Below, piece by piece: positions 23,395 through 34,138 of a stretch of 64,000 bases of DNA. The position numbers and the translations under genes were made by a program. Position 1 is the first letter of the stretch, and every line of letters begins with the position of its first letter. The stretch lies in assembly GCA_010015805.1 (NCBI GenBank), contig ML978125.1, positions 868,001 to 932,000 of the forward strand, read 5' to 3'. The notes under the pieces are model-generated. The model had not been told where the DNA came from. It searched no databases and saw only the letters and a list, made by a program, of their open reading frames with translations. The DNA comes from Rhizodiscina lignyota. Its lineage: Eukaryota > Ascomycota > Dothideomycetes > Aulographales > Rhizodiscinaceae.

Positions 23395-25132
23395 GGTTGT
23401 GCAAGAGCTGATGCGTTATCCAGGAAAAGAGTGCTCGTCGGTCGTGTTGATGATGTGTATGTACAACAAATATTCTAATATCCACAAACGAAAGGACGGT
23501 TGAAATGATCAGAGATCAATTAATTTGTTTGCAAGCAATATTCAACGTGGTTCCATTCACAATGGACGAATGCTGATATTTGGTGATGAGCCCGTTTACC
23601 CAATATGAAAGGGACGATGGCGATCAAGAAGTCAACGCGTGCCGGCACGGCGATAATCGAGAAGAGGAGAGAATGGTCGACGAGAGAAACGTCGTCAAGG
23701 AGTGTATATGAACAAAGTTCAAACGAAAGAGCGTTGCCGGCAGCGAGAGTGGTTTTTTAAAAGAGTGAAATCCACACAGGAAGCAGAAGAGCAGACGGAA
23801 AGAACGTGGGACCGGGGTAACTAGAATTCTTATTTCGACTGAACAGACACCGTCTGTGTACTCACTGCCACATCTTCACCTGGCACCGCGGATGGCTGAA
23901 ACACCGCTTTGCATTTCACTGCTCGGCTTCAGAGGCCGTCGTCATGGGTCCCAGAGGCTCAACGACCGTCTTGGGGCTCTTGGACGAGCACGCTCGTCTG
24001 CTTCGCGCCATCCTCAGGGAGCGTTGATGGCAGAACGGACATTGCAGGCAGAAGCTGGGACGCTTGGCCTTCCCAAAGGAGGCTCAAGCAATCGGATTGC
24101 TTCGTCTGGCAGCCATTGGGAGCGCGACGGCAGAGACAGGTTAACCTGAGGCGGTCTAGAGGCGGACAGCAGCCCTCGCGAGTGAAGTTTCGTTTTTCAA
24201 ATGTGGAGATGGGCTTGGGATTGCTGACCTGCACGCCCCTATCCGAGTTGGCTAAAGTCTGCATCTGAAACAACCACCTGGCAGACCTGCAAGGAGGCCT
24301 GCCGGCCCTCGCGCATAAAGCCAAGTCGCGGCCTCATATTGCCTCCCTGTGCCTCCAATTTGATGTGAAAGACTGCTGCAAATGGCTGTCGTTTGTTTCA
24401 ATTTGCAGTGTGTATACCTACAACAATGACTCCGCGTCTTTTCCCCAGAGAGATTGGGACTGAAGCGATGCTCATCCGTTCGCTGGGACCGAGATTGTTA
24501 CTCAGCCAGCACGAATTATTCCCGATCTCGTCGATCGATCTTTTACGTACTTTGCAAAGGGTTTCCCCTGAATATCACACGAGAATTTCCCTGCCTAGAA
24601 CGTGCATGATGTGGTCGGTCCCACGTAAACGCATTTTTCTTTGACGGAAGTCGGGGTGCAGGGGCTTGACTCCTTCCGTTGTGGCTGAATTGACCGCAGT
24701 GCGATCTTGTTGAGACGTCCGACGTTCGCTTGACGATTTTCAGTCCCATGAATGCGATTTAGCGACATCGGGAGATGTTTTGCATTGAGAGATTCTTCCA
24801 CCATTCTGGTCTGGGACACTTCTCTGAGCATGCCATGCGGTGATCCCGGATCTTCCGCCGCTTTTGCATACTGCCATGAATTCAGAGGCGAGATGACTTT
24901 GGTGGGAGCCGTTTTATTTTCATTGTACGGAGTAGCATGCCAGCCAAGATAATTACAGATTTCCTGCGCTACAGCCACCTTAGTTTGAGCATTAATTTGC
25001 CAAGGTAGGAGAGTCGCTTCACAAGAACGTAAGCATTTACTCCACCGTAAAGCTCAAACCTTTGAAATATACTAAGACATGGCTTCCAATTTGAAGACAC
25101 CTGAATGTATTTTTCCTTTAATATTTCGCATC
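23395..25132. other. Intergenic region, no gene seen
   Basis: Contains the protease promoter at its left end and the glutaredoxin 3' region at its right end. Frames such as 24595-24978 (minus, 127 codons) and 23909-24268 (plus, no ATG) have no recognisable features. Confidence 0.4.
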
Positions 25133-25990
25133 TCACGAGCTAGCTGCCACCTGAGGCTTTACGGCATACTCATTAAGGAAGTCAGGGTTGTTCTCAAACT
25201 CTTCCTTTACGATATCCAAGCCACCCACCAGCTCGCCGTCAACCCAGAGCTGAGGGAAGGTCGGCCACTCTGCATACTCCTTGAGACCTTGCCTCACCTC
25301 GTCGTCAGCGAGAATGTTGAAGAAGCCATAGCGTACCGTCCTCTCCCGCAGCATGGCGACAGTCTGTCTGCTGAATCCGCACTGTGGTGCGCTTGGTGTG
25401 CCTTTCATGAAAAGCATAACCGGCGCCGCCTTCACAAGACTCTCAATTCTATTGAACAGCTCCTCCTTGCTTGGCTGTTCGCTCGTATACTCTGGTGCTG
25501 TTGTTGGGTCCGATCCGTTTGGTGCGTAATTGCTGAGGTTCTTGGCGCCATTCGTAGCAGCTCCGTTTGCTGTTGCAGGTTGTTCTTGCTTTGTCACCGT
25601 CTGTGGTGGAGGAAGGCCAGTCTTGCCCGGATTTCCACTCTTGCCTGCATGTTTCTCTACCGCTGCGCGAACCTTGGACGCGTCGCTACCTGACACCGTT
25701 TCGAGAACCTTGCCATCCTTCTGCAATACTATGTATGGTACAGCAGTGACATCGTACTTTTCCGATATGTCTGGCAGCTCCTCCGCGTTGAGAGAAAGGA
25801 ATGATATTGATGGAGGCGATGTGACTGGATATGTGCTTGCGAGCGCGTTAAGGACCGTGGACATCTGCTGGCATGGTGCAGCCCATGGTGCATGGAAGTA
25901 TATGACTACCAGCGCAGATGCAGGTAAGCTTGAGGTTTGATGAGCGAAGTCTGCGTCGGTGGTGACCTCTGTAACTTTCTGTGTCGCCAT
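25133..25990 (-). CDS. grx4: Monothiol glutaredoxin with thioredoxin-like N-terminal domain (Grx3/Grx4 type)
   Basis: Nucleo-cytoplasmic CGFS glutaredoxin that binds a glutathione-ligated [2Fe-2S] cluster, delivers iron and signals iron status to regulators. The 285-residue single-exon product has a thioredoxin-like domain (about 1-115). Its active-site position reads WAAPC (36-40), so it keeps only one cysteine and is unlikely to be a disulfide reductase. An Ala/Pro/Asn linker (about 116-172) leads to the glutaredoxin domain (about 173-275) with the CGFS motif at 204-207 in KGTPSAPQCGFSRQ and the glutathione-binding WPTFPQLW and GGLDI. In aspergilli the orthologue (GrxD) binds HapX. It is transcribed divergently from RPF2. 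Confidence 0.96.
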   Translation of the reverse strand: MATQKVTEVTTDADFAHQTSSLPASALVVIYFHAPWAAPCQQMSTVLNALASTYPVTSPPSISFLSLNAEELPDISEKYDVTAVPYIVLQKDGKVLETVSGSDASKVRAAVEKHAGKSGNPGKTGLPPPQTVTKQEQPATANGAATNGAKNLSNYAPNGSDPTTAPEYTSEQPSKEELFNRIESLVKAAPVMLFMKGTPSAPQCGFSRQTVAMLRERTVRYGFFNILADDEVRQGLKEYAEWPTFPQLWVDGELVGGLDIVKEEFENNPDFLNEYAVKPQVAASS

Positions 25991-26355
25991 CTGCAGATGT
26001 GGCCTGGATCGATTGGCGATCGATTACCGAGCTTCAAACGTGGCGTGGACTTTGTTCTCTCGTAGGTGGTGAGTCACCTCAAGAGTTCGCTATTGTCGGT
26101 ATCTCTCTGACAAGATTCTTGATGAGGTTGAAGAGTTTGCACGACAATTGTATCCAGAAGGCACGACTACTAATCACGAAATGGAAGAGGTGACCTGATA
26201 AATTTCGAGCTGGGCACGTCATGCAGTGCCGCACTAAAAGCCGATTAACCCCACACCCTTGCCTCTTCGGCTGATCTTCGGCGAAGAGCCTCTCCAAAAT
26301 TTCGAGATGCAATGTCGAAATTCTCTGAAGCCTCGGACTCTCCAATGCATCGACA
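25991..26355. promoter_or_regulatory. Bidirectional promoter region, Grx4-type gene / RPF2
   Basis: A 365-bp divergent spacer. A GATA-type hexamer TGATAA lies at 26196-26201; siderophore-regulating GATA factors use longer sites in fungi, so this alone is weak evidence. No other element is claimed. Confidence 0.4.
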
Positions 26356-27375
26356 ATGCTACGCCAGATGTACGTCTTATCTGAAGTCCATGATTTACGT
26401 TCAACAGCTAATACATTACCCAGAACACCGCGCAATGCGCGCTCCAAGCGCGCTCTCGAGAAGCGAGAACCTCAAGTCAACGAGAATCCCAGGAAGACGC
26501 TCTTCGTGCGCGGCGAGAAATGCAGTCAAATTTTACAGCTCGCGATAGCCGACCTATGCACAATCAAAAAACCTCTAGCCACCAAATTCAACAAGAAGAA
26601 CCAGATACGTCCCTTCGAAGATGCCTCATCTCTCGAATTTTTCTCCGATAAGAATGATGCCTCATTGCTTGTGTTCGGACAACACAGCAAGAAACGACCT
26701 CACTCTTTAACGCTAGTTCGAACATTCAACTACAAGGTGCTGGATATGCTGGAGTTATACCTCGATCCTGACAGTTTCAGGACGATGAGCCAATTCAAGA
26801 ATTCGAAAGTTGGCGTGGGATTGAAGCCGATGATATGCTTCTCTGGGACCATATTTGAGAGCCCGACACCGAATGCATACACTATGGCGAAGAGCCTACT
26901 GCTAGATTTGCTCAAGGGACAGGACGTTCAGAGCGTAGACGTGGAAGGATTACAGTTCATGATTCACATCAGCGCGGGTGAGGAGGTTGAAGGCCAGCCT
27001 GCTCCAAAAATACACATCAGATTCCACAAGATCAAGACGAAGAAGAGTGGACAACGCTTACCGCGGGTAGAGGTGGAAGAGATTGGCCCTCGATTGGACT
27101 TCAGGGTCGGGAGGATGAAGGAAGCTGAAGCGGCGGTGATGAAGGAGGCCCTGAAGAAACCACGGCAATTGGAACCGAAGACGAAGAAGAACATTGAAAC
27201 AGATGCAATGGGCGACAAGGTGGGCCGGATACATGTTGGCAAGCAGAATATTGGCAATCTTCAGACACGCAAGATGAAGGGTCTGAAGCGGTCTCGTGAC
27301 GAAATGATTGACGAAGAGATGACACTGATCGATGATGAGAGCGACGATGGCAATCAGTCAAAGCGTGCAAGATGA
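26356..27375 (+). CDS. RPF2: Ribosome biogenesis protein RPF2 (Brix domain)
   Basis: With Rrs1, Rpf2 recruits the 5S RNP (5S rRNA, uL18, uL5) to pre-60S particles in the nucleolus. Exon 1 is only 14 bp (26356-26369), followed by a 54-bp intron (GTACGT, branch-like GCTAATA, CCCAG) and exon 2 26424-27375; the product is 321 residues. Splicing gives MLRQITPRNARSKRALEKRE, the conserved Rpf2 N-terminus. The Brix fold covers about 25-235 (TLFVRGEKCSQILQ, SLLVFGQHSKKRP, DFRVGRMKEAE). The C-terminus is Lys/Asp/Glu rich and ends KRAR, typical of nucleolar proteins. The intron is a multiple of three and has no stop, so an unspliced message would also be open but would spoil the conserved N-terminus. 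Convergent with MTD1, 146 bp away. Confidence 0.96.
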   Translation: MLRQMYVLSEVHDLRSTANTLPRTPRNARSKRALEKREPQVNENPRKTLFVRGEKCSQILQLAIADLCTIKKPLATKFNKKNQIRPFEDASSLEFFSDKNDASLLVFGQHSKKRPHSLTLVRTFNYKVLDMLELYLDPDSFRTMSQFKNSKVGVGLKPMICFSGTIFESPTPNAYTMAKSLLLDLLKGQDVQSVDVEGLQFMIHISAGEEVEGQPAPKIHIRFHKIKTKKSGQRLPRVEVEEIGPRLDFRVGRMKEAEAAVMKEALKKPRQLEPKTKKNIETDAMGDKVGRIHVGKQNIGNLQTRKMKGLKRSRDEMIDEEMTLIDDESDDGNQSKRAR

Positions 27376-27521
27376 TGAATGGTCTCATGCAAACACATGG
27401 CTTGGAGTTATGTGGAGAAAAACAAGCGCCTTGCGCCATGCTTTTATTAAACTGGTCTGCATGCATTATCTGGCGCAACCTGGAAACGGGTGAATATCCG
27501 ATGAGTCTACGTCTTTGCAAT

Positions 27522-29222
27522 TCAAAGCAGAGGGCCTTCAAGTTCAGAATTAGGGTTTTCTTGCGGAATCGAAGTTTGATCGACAAGTGTGCTGGTCTGG
27601 TCTTTGCTAAGTGCAAGCCCTTTAGCCTCAGAATGGTGATTCTCTTGCGGGACTGGTGATCGATCGACAATGGTGTTGCCATGACCATTGGAAAGTACAG
27701 GACCTCTAGTCTCGGAGTTTTGATTTTCCTGCGGGACCGTGGTTCGATCAACGAATGCGCTGGCCTGACCATTAGATAGCGCAGGACCTTCAGCCCCAGA
27801 GGTATGGTTTTCTTGCGGCACTGAGGTTTGATTGATGGGCGTACTGGTCTGGTCTTTGCCAAGCGCAGCACCTTCAACCCCGGATTTATCGGTTTCCTCC
27901 GGGACCACGGTTCGATCTACGACCGTGTTGGTCCGATCTGTTGTGCTCTTGTTTATTTGTGCACTGTCTTGATGATCTGTCGGAGATTTCGTCAAGCTAC
28001 CGAAATCTTGTGCCACTGTTGATGGATCGGCAACCACAGTGTCTTGCATGGCCTTCGGCTGCTCGGTACTCTGTTCTCGGTTTTGAACAATACGCTGAAT
28101 ATTTGCTTAGTTGCTGTACAAAAAAACATGCTCGGTATCTCAATGTGAACATACCAAAAGATTTCTCAAAAGAACTGTAATCGTGACGCTCCCAATTGCT
28201 GGCACGTAAAGTGATGCCACTTCTTTTACATCTGGATCAAAATTCTGCACCGAGTTAATCACATTCAAACACGCCCAAACAGTTTGACGTACCTTTTGGC
28301 TCGAAAAGTTGATGCAGCAAACTCCATCGCGAAGCAGGTGGGTCGGCACTTTGAATCTGTCTCCCGGTACGCCGGAAATGACGACGTCGCTTAGAGGTAG
28401 GCATTGTTCAAGTGACCAGCCAGTCTTCTCTGAGACGGAATGCCGTCGCTTGCGAAGACCTTCGCCTCTTGAGAATTGCTGGACATTCTCAATGTCCACG
28501 GAATATACGCTGGCGCCATCATTTGCCAGCAGCGCTGCAAGCGGCCGTCCCACGACTTCGGATCTGTTGATGACAGTGATTGTGCGGCCGTAAAGTCTAT
28601 TTCCATAAGGTAAAAATGTGTTGTAAATTTGAAGATACTCGAGAATCTTCACCACCGCAAGAGGAGTGCATGGAATGATACTCTTCTTCGTCCTGGCGGG
28701 GTCCATGTACCTGATGTTTTGGTACATATTGAAGAGATAGCGATGACTAAGACCTTCAACATCTTTTTCGATGTCGACAATTTGTTGAAGATATTGGTCT
28801 TGTCTGTTGCCGAAGATAGGATAGTATACAATGATACCATCCACCTTGGGGTCTTGGTTGGCGTTGATGATGCGCTCTTCCAACTCTTCACGATCGACAG
28901 TTCTCAATTCGAATTCAAACCCGCTGTACACACCATGTCAGATTCAATCTCGCGTATTGCCAGATACGAGGTGCAGATAGCGAACAAAAATAGGGGCTCA
29001 CTTTTGCCGAGCTGTCTTTCCCGTCCATTCTGCGTAAACCTTTGCACCATCGTCTTCGCTTGCGAGAAAACCGACGAGTAGAGGCTTTCTCGATAGGTCC
29101 TTGATGTCCTCTTGCAACTCCGCGAAGAGCCTTTCTGATATCTTTTTCGCAGTGACCACTCTGCACGTGGGGATATGGTCGGTTGCGGTGGAAACGTTTC
29201 TTGAGTGCACGAATCGGCTCAT
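27522..29222 (-). CDS. MTD1: Methylenetetrahydrofolate dehydrogenase (NAD+), with tandem-repeat C-terminal extension
   Basis: Cytosolic enzyme oxidising 5,10-methylene-THF to 5,10-methenyl-THF with NAD+, for purine and one-carbon metabolism. Minus-strand exons are 29002-29222, 28293-28923, 28155-28244 and 27522-28094; 504 residues. Family sequence includes KPLLVGFLASEDDGAKVYAEW, NGFEFELR (split by intron 1), GIIVYYPIFGNRQDQYLQQ, PCTPLAVVKILEYL, GRTITVINRSEVVGRPLAA and the C-terminal ASLYVPAIGSVT...LLRNLL. The first 314 residues match the normal size of the yeast enzyme (about 320). Exon 4 then adds RIVQNREQ and ~180 hydrophilic residues, the last ~120 in 28-residue repeats. Intron 2 is 48 bp and stop-free; retention would insert 16 residues. 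Retaining intron 3 ends the protein as LLRNLLVCSH. Exon 4 is inferred from frame and repeat continuity and is less certain than the core. Divergent from MMS19. Confidence 0.9.
27525..27945 (-). repeat. 84-bp tandem repeat (about five diverged copies) in the MTD1 last exon
   Basis: On the plus strand a TTGCGG-like word recurs at 27561, 27645, 27729, 27813 and 27897, exactly 84 bp apart each time. Each unit encodes 28 residues on the minus strand, with a pattern like SEAKGLALSKDQTSTLVDQT then S/P-[IV]-P-Q-E. Four full copies cover about 27525-27893; the fifth, 5' copy is partial and more diverged. The copies differ at many bases yet keep length and frame, which suggests selection on the protein or an old expansion rather than recent slippage. 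Confidence 0.93.
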
Positions 29223-29619
29223 CCTTCTGGTTGAAGTGCGATATTCTTGTAGATCAGAATCGCATAATAGCGATGTAGATCAAGGAGTTGCTGGCGAGGC
29301 TCTGGCAAGCAATATATAAGACATTGTTCATAAAAAAGCAAACTTCAGGTTGATCAAGTCACGGGCGGCAGCTACGCCCACAGTGGCCCACCTGCACGCG
29401 GCAGCCTCCCAGGGCTGGAGGATCGTTAACGCCACTCGGCTGGCGAACGCCACCGGCCAATGTGGCTGCCAAATGTCATACGATCACTTATCGACACACG
29501 TCCCGATGTTCGGCATCCCGAGGATCCCGAGGCCGGACATCCTCTCCAACTTAATTACCGGCCAACGAAAATCTTCGCGTCTGTCATGAAACTATTGAGC
29601 CACCACATCTCCACGCAGA
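29223..29619. promoter_or_regulatory. Bidirectional promoter region, MTD1 / MMS19
   Basis: A 397-bp divergent spacer between two start codons, with a GC-rich centre at about 29360-29480. No specific binding site is claimed and no gene is seen. Confidence 0.45.
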
Positions 29620-32600
29620 ATGTCCGACGTGGAGCTATATATATTCAATTATGACAAAGACAAGGAAGAAGCGGCCAAGGCTGCAAAGAACACTGCGAGG
29701 CGTAAGTCGGTAAAATCTCGACTCGACTCTCTACTGACGCCCCGCCGACAGGCCTGGTCGAAAAGGATGTGAAGCTTCTCAGCCTCATCGAATCCATAGG
29801 ACAATATCTAAACAGTGATGAAGCCGCTAAGAGGACGAAAGGTGGGGACCTCTACCATCTGCAGAATGACACAACCTCGACTGAGATATCGCAGCGCTTT
29901 CTTATCTTGCGGAAGTCCTTGAGGCCCTGCCACCCAAGACATTGACCGGGCAGCAACGTAAGTGCATTGTCCAAATTATCTCAAGTCAAACATCTGTTCC
30001 AATAAAGGGTCTCTAAGGACTCTGAGGATTTTCTGCTGCCGCCTATTATGTACTCCATCTCCGAACATAGCTAATGAGAAACTAGGTAATCTGTTGTGCG
30101 ATTTCCTTGTGTCTCGCATTGCGGACGAGAGTGAAACGCTACCTATATGTGCCCGAGCGCTTTTGGCGCTCGACGACCTGGGACCATGGGAGACCGAAAA
30201 ATCAGTCACGATGATGACAAAGTGAGCCCTTCCTATGGGGTTATGCATTCTCACTCTAAGATAAAACAGTATCCTTGAGAACACCCATCCACTTTCGCAG
30301 TACAAGTTACAGAGCCAACGATATCCTGTATTAAACCTCATTGATAGACTTCTAGCAAAATACAGAAAAGGTGGGCCCGGACTTCTGCTCCAGAGTGAGA
30401 TCCATGCTAACTTTCCAGTGCTTCACGAGCTGCACGATGCTTCCCAAGAATTTATGTCTCGGTTTGTTTCATACTTCGATGCCGAGAAGGATCCGAGAAA
30501 CCTCATGCTCGTTTTCTCCATCCTGCTTGTGCCAATGACAGAGTGGGATATCCACTCCCATGCACAAGAACTCTTCGATGCTGTTTTCAATTATTTCCCC
30601 ATCACGTTTAGACCGCCACCTAATGATCCATATGGCATAACTGCTCAAGATCTCAAAGACAGATTACGGCACTGCATTGCAGCATCAGCAGACCTCGCAC
30701 CGTACGCCTTCCCGGCGTTGCTGGACAAGCTAGACTCGACATCCATGAATACCAAACGGGATGTGCTTCAGGCATTGAGTAGCTGTGTTGAGAATTATGG
30801 CCCTCATACCATTTCTCTCTACTCCGTTACCTTGTGGGATGCACTCAAATTTGAGGTGCTCCAAGTCCAGGACGATGACCTTGCGCAGGAGGCACTAAGT
30901 GGACTGACAAACATCGCAACCCAACTGTCAAAGGGCAGCACTGGAGCTCTAACTGTCTACTTGAAGCCAATTGCGAAAGAGGCGAACGAGCATCTAGAGG
31001 ATGCACCAACCAAACAGTCACAGGCTGCGGCGCAAATCCTTGAAAATATCTCCGCAAGCTCTACAGCCAGCTCCAATTTCATCTTCGGTGCTGTGCTTCC
31101 AACTCTATTCGCATTGTATGGAAGTGCAGACACTACAGCTAAGCGAAGAGGCCTCATAGAAGTCTTGAACGGCTTGATTCGCGCAAATTTAAGAGTGTAT
31201 GGGGAATGGCGATCCATTGATACAAGAGAGTCTCTTGTCACCGATAACTCTGACCAACAGACACTCAATTCTCTATCGACATTCAGTTCTCAAGTGCTGG
31301 ATGTTCTACTACAGGGGCTTCATTCAACGCCGATTAAAGAAGTCTCTTACCGATTAGTGGCTCTGGACACGTTGGCAAACCTCACCAAAGCGAGAAACAT
31401 TTTGAACGACGAGGACGTATCTCGAGTAATATCTCTCTTGGACGATATTGTGCTGAATGAGGAGTCGTATGGGAATGATGACGTTAAAACTGCTGCTATG
31501 AACAGTTTGGTGTCTGTAGCGCAGCAGAAGCCACAGCTGATCATTGACAAAGCGTTTCCCACATTCATGGCAAAACTCCCAGATTCCGATCGCAACGACA
31601 CCGTCGAATACGTTGGCATTCTTGAGGCTTTTGCGCAGATGTCAAAAGAGCCAAAGGTTTTCCAAACCATTATGGTTCGCCTTCGCAATAAGCTGTACGA
31701 TGCAATCAAACTTCAAGCCTCTCCACAGTTTATCCAGGCGGTCTTAGCAGCCATGATATTCGCTGTCAAGCAGAACCCTACTGCTCTGGTGGGCACATCC
31801 ACGGAATGTTCATACTACGAGGAATTGGTTCGCCCTCTTATTCAAATGGCGACTTCAGCTATCAGCAGCTCTCCGCTTACTGACCCGGGCGTTGTTGAGC
31901 TCATCGGAAAGTTGTCAAATGCCGTTATTCAGCAGCAGAACCTCGAATTTCAAGCAAGCACGACGGGGCACCTACCCTATGGACTATGGGGTGGTACTGA
32001 GAGTGAATTATTCCCTTCATTTGCACCAAATGCCTCACCACAGCAGGTCCAGTTGCTCCTCATATCGACACATCTTCTAGCAGCTTTACGACGCGATATA
32101 GAGATTCGTCCTGAGTACCAGGAATTACTCACGAACTTGAAACGTGTCGTACAGAGCTCGCAAACTTCGTCGATTGTAAAGCAAACCGCGGTGCAACAAA
32201 TTTCTTTGGTCATTAACAAATTTGTACCAAGGGATAAACTTTCTTTTGTCGTCGACTTGACGCCTTCCTCCTTGCGCGAGTCCGAAAACATCACCAGCGC
32301 AAATAACGATGACTTTAGAATTGCGTTTGCAGCCACAAAAGGCTTGCTGCTTCGCAACGCACCTGTTGTCACCGAAATGGTTCAACGTCTACTGGAAGCC
32401 CTATCTGCCACTTCAGCAGGACTCACTGCCGCTCGGGGCTTCGCCATGTTTCTGCAACCAGACGAACTTCTCACCAAGGAGAATTACTGCGTCATATCCC
32501 CCTTGTACAGGCAGAAGCTCTTTCAGCTAGCCACATCGACCATAACCACTCAGTTCCCGTCCGCCAGCAGCGCGGTGAAGAGGAACTACCTGATTGCGCT

Positions 32601-33030
32601 ATCTGGCATTCTGCGATACCTTCCTTATACCGTCATAGAGCCGCAGCTCTCCCCCCTCACACCGCTACTTCTGCAGATGCTAGATCTCTCTGGCGAGACT
32701 GACGTCAAAGCCGCCGCTATCGATATCCTGATCACCGTTCTCGTACAACAACCGGAACCTTTGGAAGAGCATGCAAGCAGCGTCATATCCCGGTTACTCA
32801 ACGCCACCACCGCCGACTCGAATCCACCGAATGTACGCTCTCGTGCTTTGCATTGCTTAGCACTGGTCCCGAAGAAACTCAAGACGGAAGTTGTGATTCC
32901 ATTCAGGCGGCAAGTGGTTAAGAGGTTGACCGAAGCGCTGGATGATAGGAAGAGGGCGGTGAGGATAGAAGCGGTGAAATGTAGGAGCCAGTGGATTGAA
33001 TTGGATGAGGCAGGCGACGATGAGGAATAG
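29620..33030 (+). CDS. MMS19: MMS19, cytosolic iron-sulfur assembly targeting factor / TFIIH regulator
   Basis: HEAT-repeat adaptor of the CIA targeting complex that hands Fe-S clusters to nuclear proteins such as XPD/Rad3 and DNA polymerases. Six exons: 29620-29701, 29752-29841, 29895-29957, 30086-30221, 30270-30370, 30419-33030; 1027 residues, as expected for the family. The small 5' exons join as KRTKALSYLAEVLEALPPKT, then GQQRNLLCDFLVSRIADE, then MMTNILENTHPL, restoring the conserved N-terminal MMS19 region (usual text: YLAEVL..LP...L....V..L..FF..R..D). Exon 6 carries FRPPPNDPYGITAQDLKDRL, the family hallmark, and a long series of helical repeats to a C-terminal HEAT block (ALDDRKRAVRIEAVKCRSQW). 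Every junction keeps frame and uses a GT donor. The ATG at 29620 is the first suitable one. Confidence 0.95.
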
Positions 33031-33384
33031 ACTAAGGCCTGCCGACATACATTGTGCACGTATCTGAAGCAGCACGGTTCCTAACGAAATGACCGGCTGC
33101 ATTACGAGGAGTTTTATAATACAATCCCAGACAGTCTTCGCGACGTCGCTCGGCCATGTGACAGTTTTTCCATACATATTTACAATGTATCATACATTCA
33201 CTTCCCAAACGTTCCTTCTGACGCTAGCTGCCATCGCATCCGCAGATAGAGTATTGACACCGATATATTGCCTAGTGTTTCAACTGATTACGGTGTCAAA
33301 ATCTCCTCCTTATTCCTGAGCATCCGCTGCGTGTGCGGACCGTAGATGATCAATTGGTGGGAGATTTGAGACGCTTCATTTCCA
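33031..33384. other. Convergent 3' intergenic region, MMS19 / mL54
   Basis: 354 bp between two stop codons, expected to hold both 3' UTRs. Nothing else is recognised. Confidence 0.5.
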
Positions 33385-34138
33385 CTAGCCCATGGCTTTT
33401 AAGAAGTTAGCCTCCTTTATGGTAGCCCTCCTCTTTTGCCTCATTGCCTTGGTCAAATTGTCACGGGCAGCTCCAGCCTCCAATGCGCCATGTAGTGTTC
33501 CATCTCCAGTCGGTAAGTCTACGGTCTGCTCCTGTAATGGGACCTTCGGCACCAGACTCTCGGGGTTAAGGAGGCCCTGCTTTCGCCGTTCCTTCTCAGC
33601 TTTTCTGCGCCTTGTTTTGGAGTTTGCTATATTGAGCGACTCGTCAGCGATTCATTCTGCAGCGCAACAGCACGGTGAACAGTCTGGGCTTACAATATAA
33701 CCCTTCATCTAGCTCTGTATTGACTGCGTTCGCCCTCACTTTTGGCGTGAGTATCGTCCACAGCCACGGTGGATACTCCTCGTCTGCCAACGCAACCGGA
33801 TCGCTTCCATTTTTCAAGAAATTGAGCCCTTTGAGTGGTGTTCCAGCAGTTACTGAGGACAAGACGACTGGAGACGGCGATGTAGCCTTTTTACCAGGTT
33901 TCACACCAGCATTCGCAGGCGACGGTGTGAGAGGCGTGCTAAACGGTTGTGCAGCAGATGTGGACGTCGCAGCAGGAGGTTGATGCGAGTCGGGAGAGCC
34001 TTGACGCGGTGCGGAGGTAACTTTGTCAGAGGTGATGGTCTTCTGGGCGCGTTGGGACGAATTGGAGAAGGCCCGAATCGGATTGACGATTTTGGAGTTT
34101 GGGCGAGCGGCCCTGAGCATACAGCGAGGACATATCAT
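33385..34138 (-). CDS. mrpl37: Mitochondrial large ribosomal subunit protein mL54 (MRPL37 in yeast)
   Basis: Component of the mitochondrial 54S subunit. Minus-strand exons 33694-34138 and 33385-33626 give 228 residues. The N-terminus ([14 protein letters not shown]...RAFSNSS) is basic and Ser-rich, like a matrix-targeting sequence. The family core follows: [31 protein letters not shown], then across the 67-bp intron [39 protein letters not shown] and finally [20 protein letters not shown]. The donor GTAAGC at 33693 and acceptor ATAG at 33627-33628 (split TCA codon) were chosen because an earlier GTGAGG donor would give the wrong frame. Upstream in-frame sequence is open to 34255 with no better start, so the ATG at 34138 is used. 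The plus-strand frame 33392-33700 is an antisense shadow. Confidence 0.93.

Noticed and set aside
24595-24978. 127-codon minus-strand ORF between the protease and the glutaredoxin gene
   Set aside because: No domain, no splice partners, and no conserved-looking blocks.
27728-27920. GTTCGATC words resembling tRNA B boxes
   Set aside because: They recur with the 84-bp repeat in the MTD1 tail and have no A box or cloverleaf around them.
33392-33700. Plus-strand ORF with a hydrophobic N-terminus resembling a secreted protein
   Set aside because: It is exactly antisense to exon 2 of mL54, whose conserved C-terminal sequence explains the open frame.
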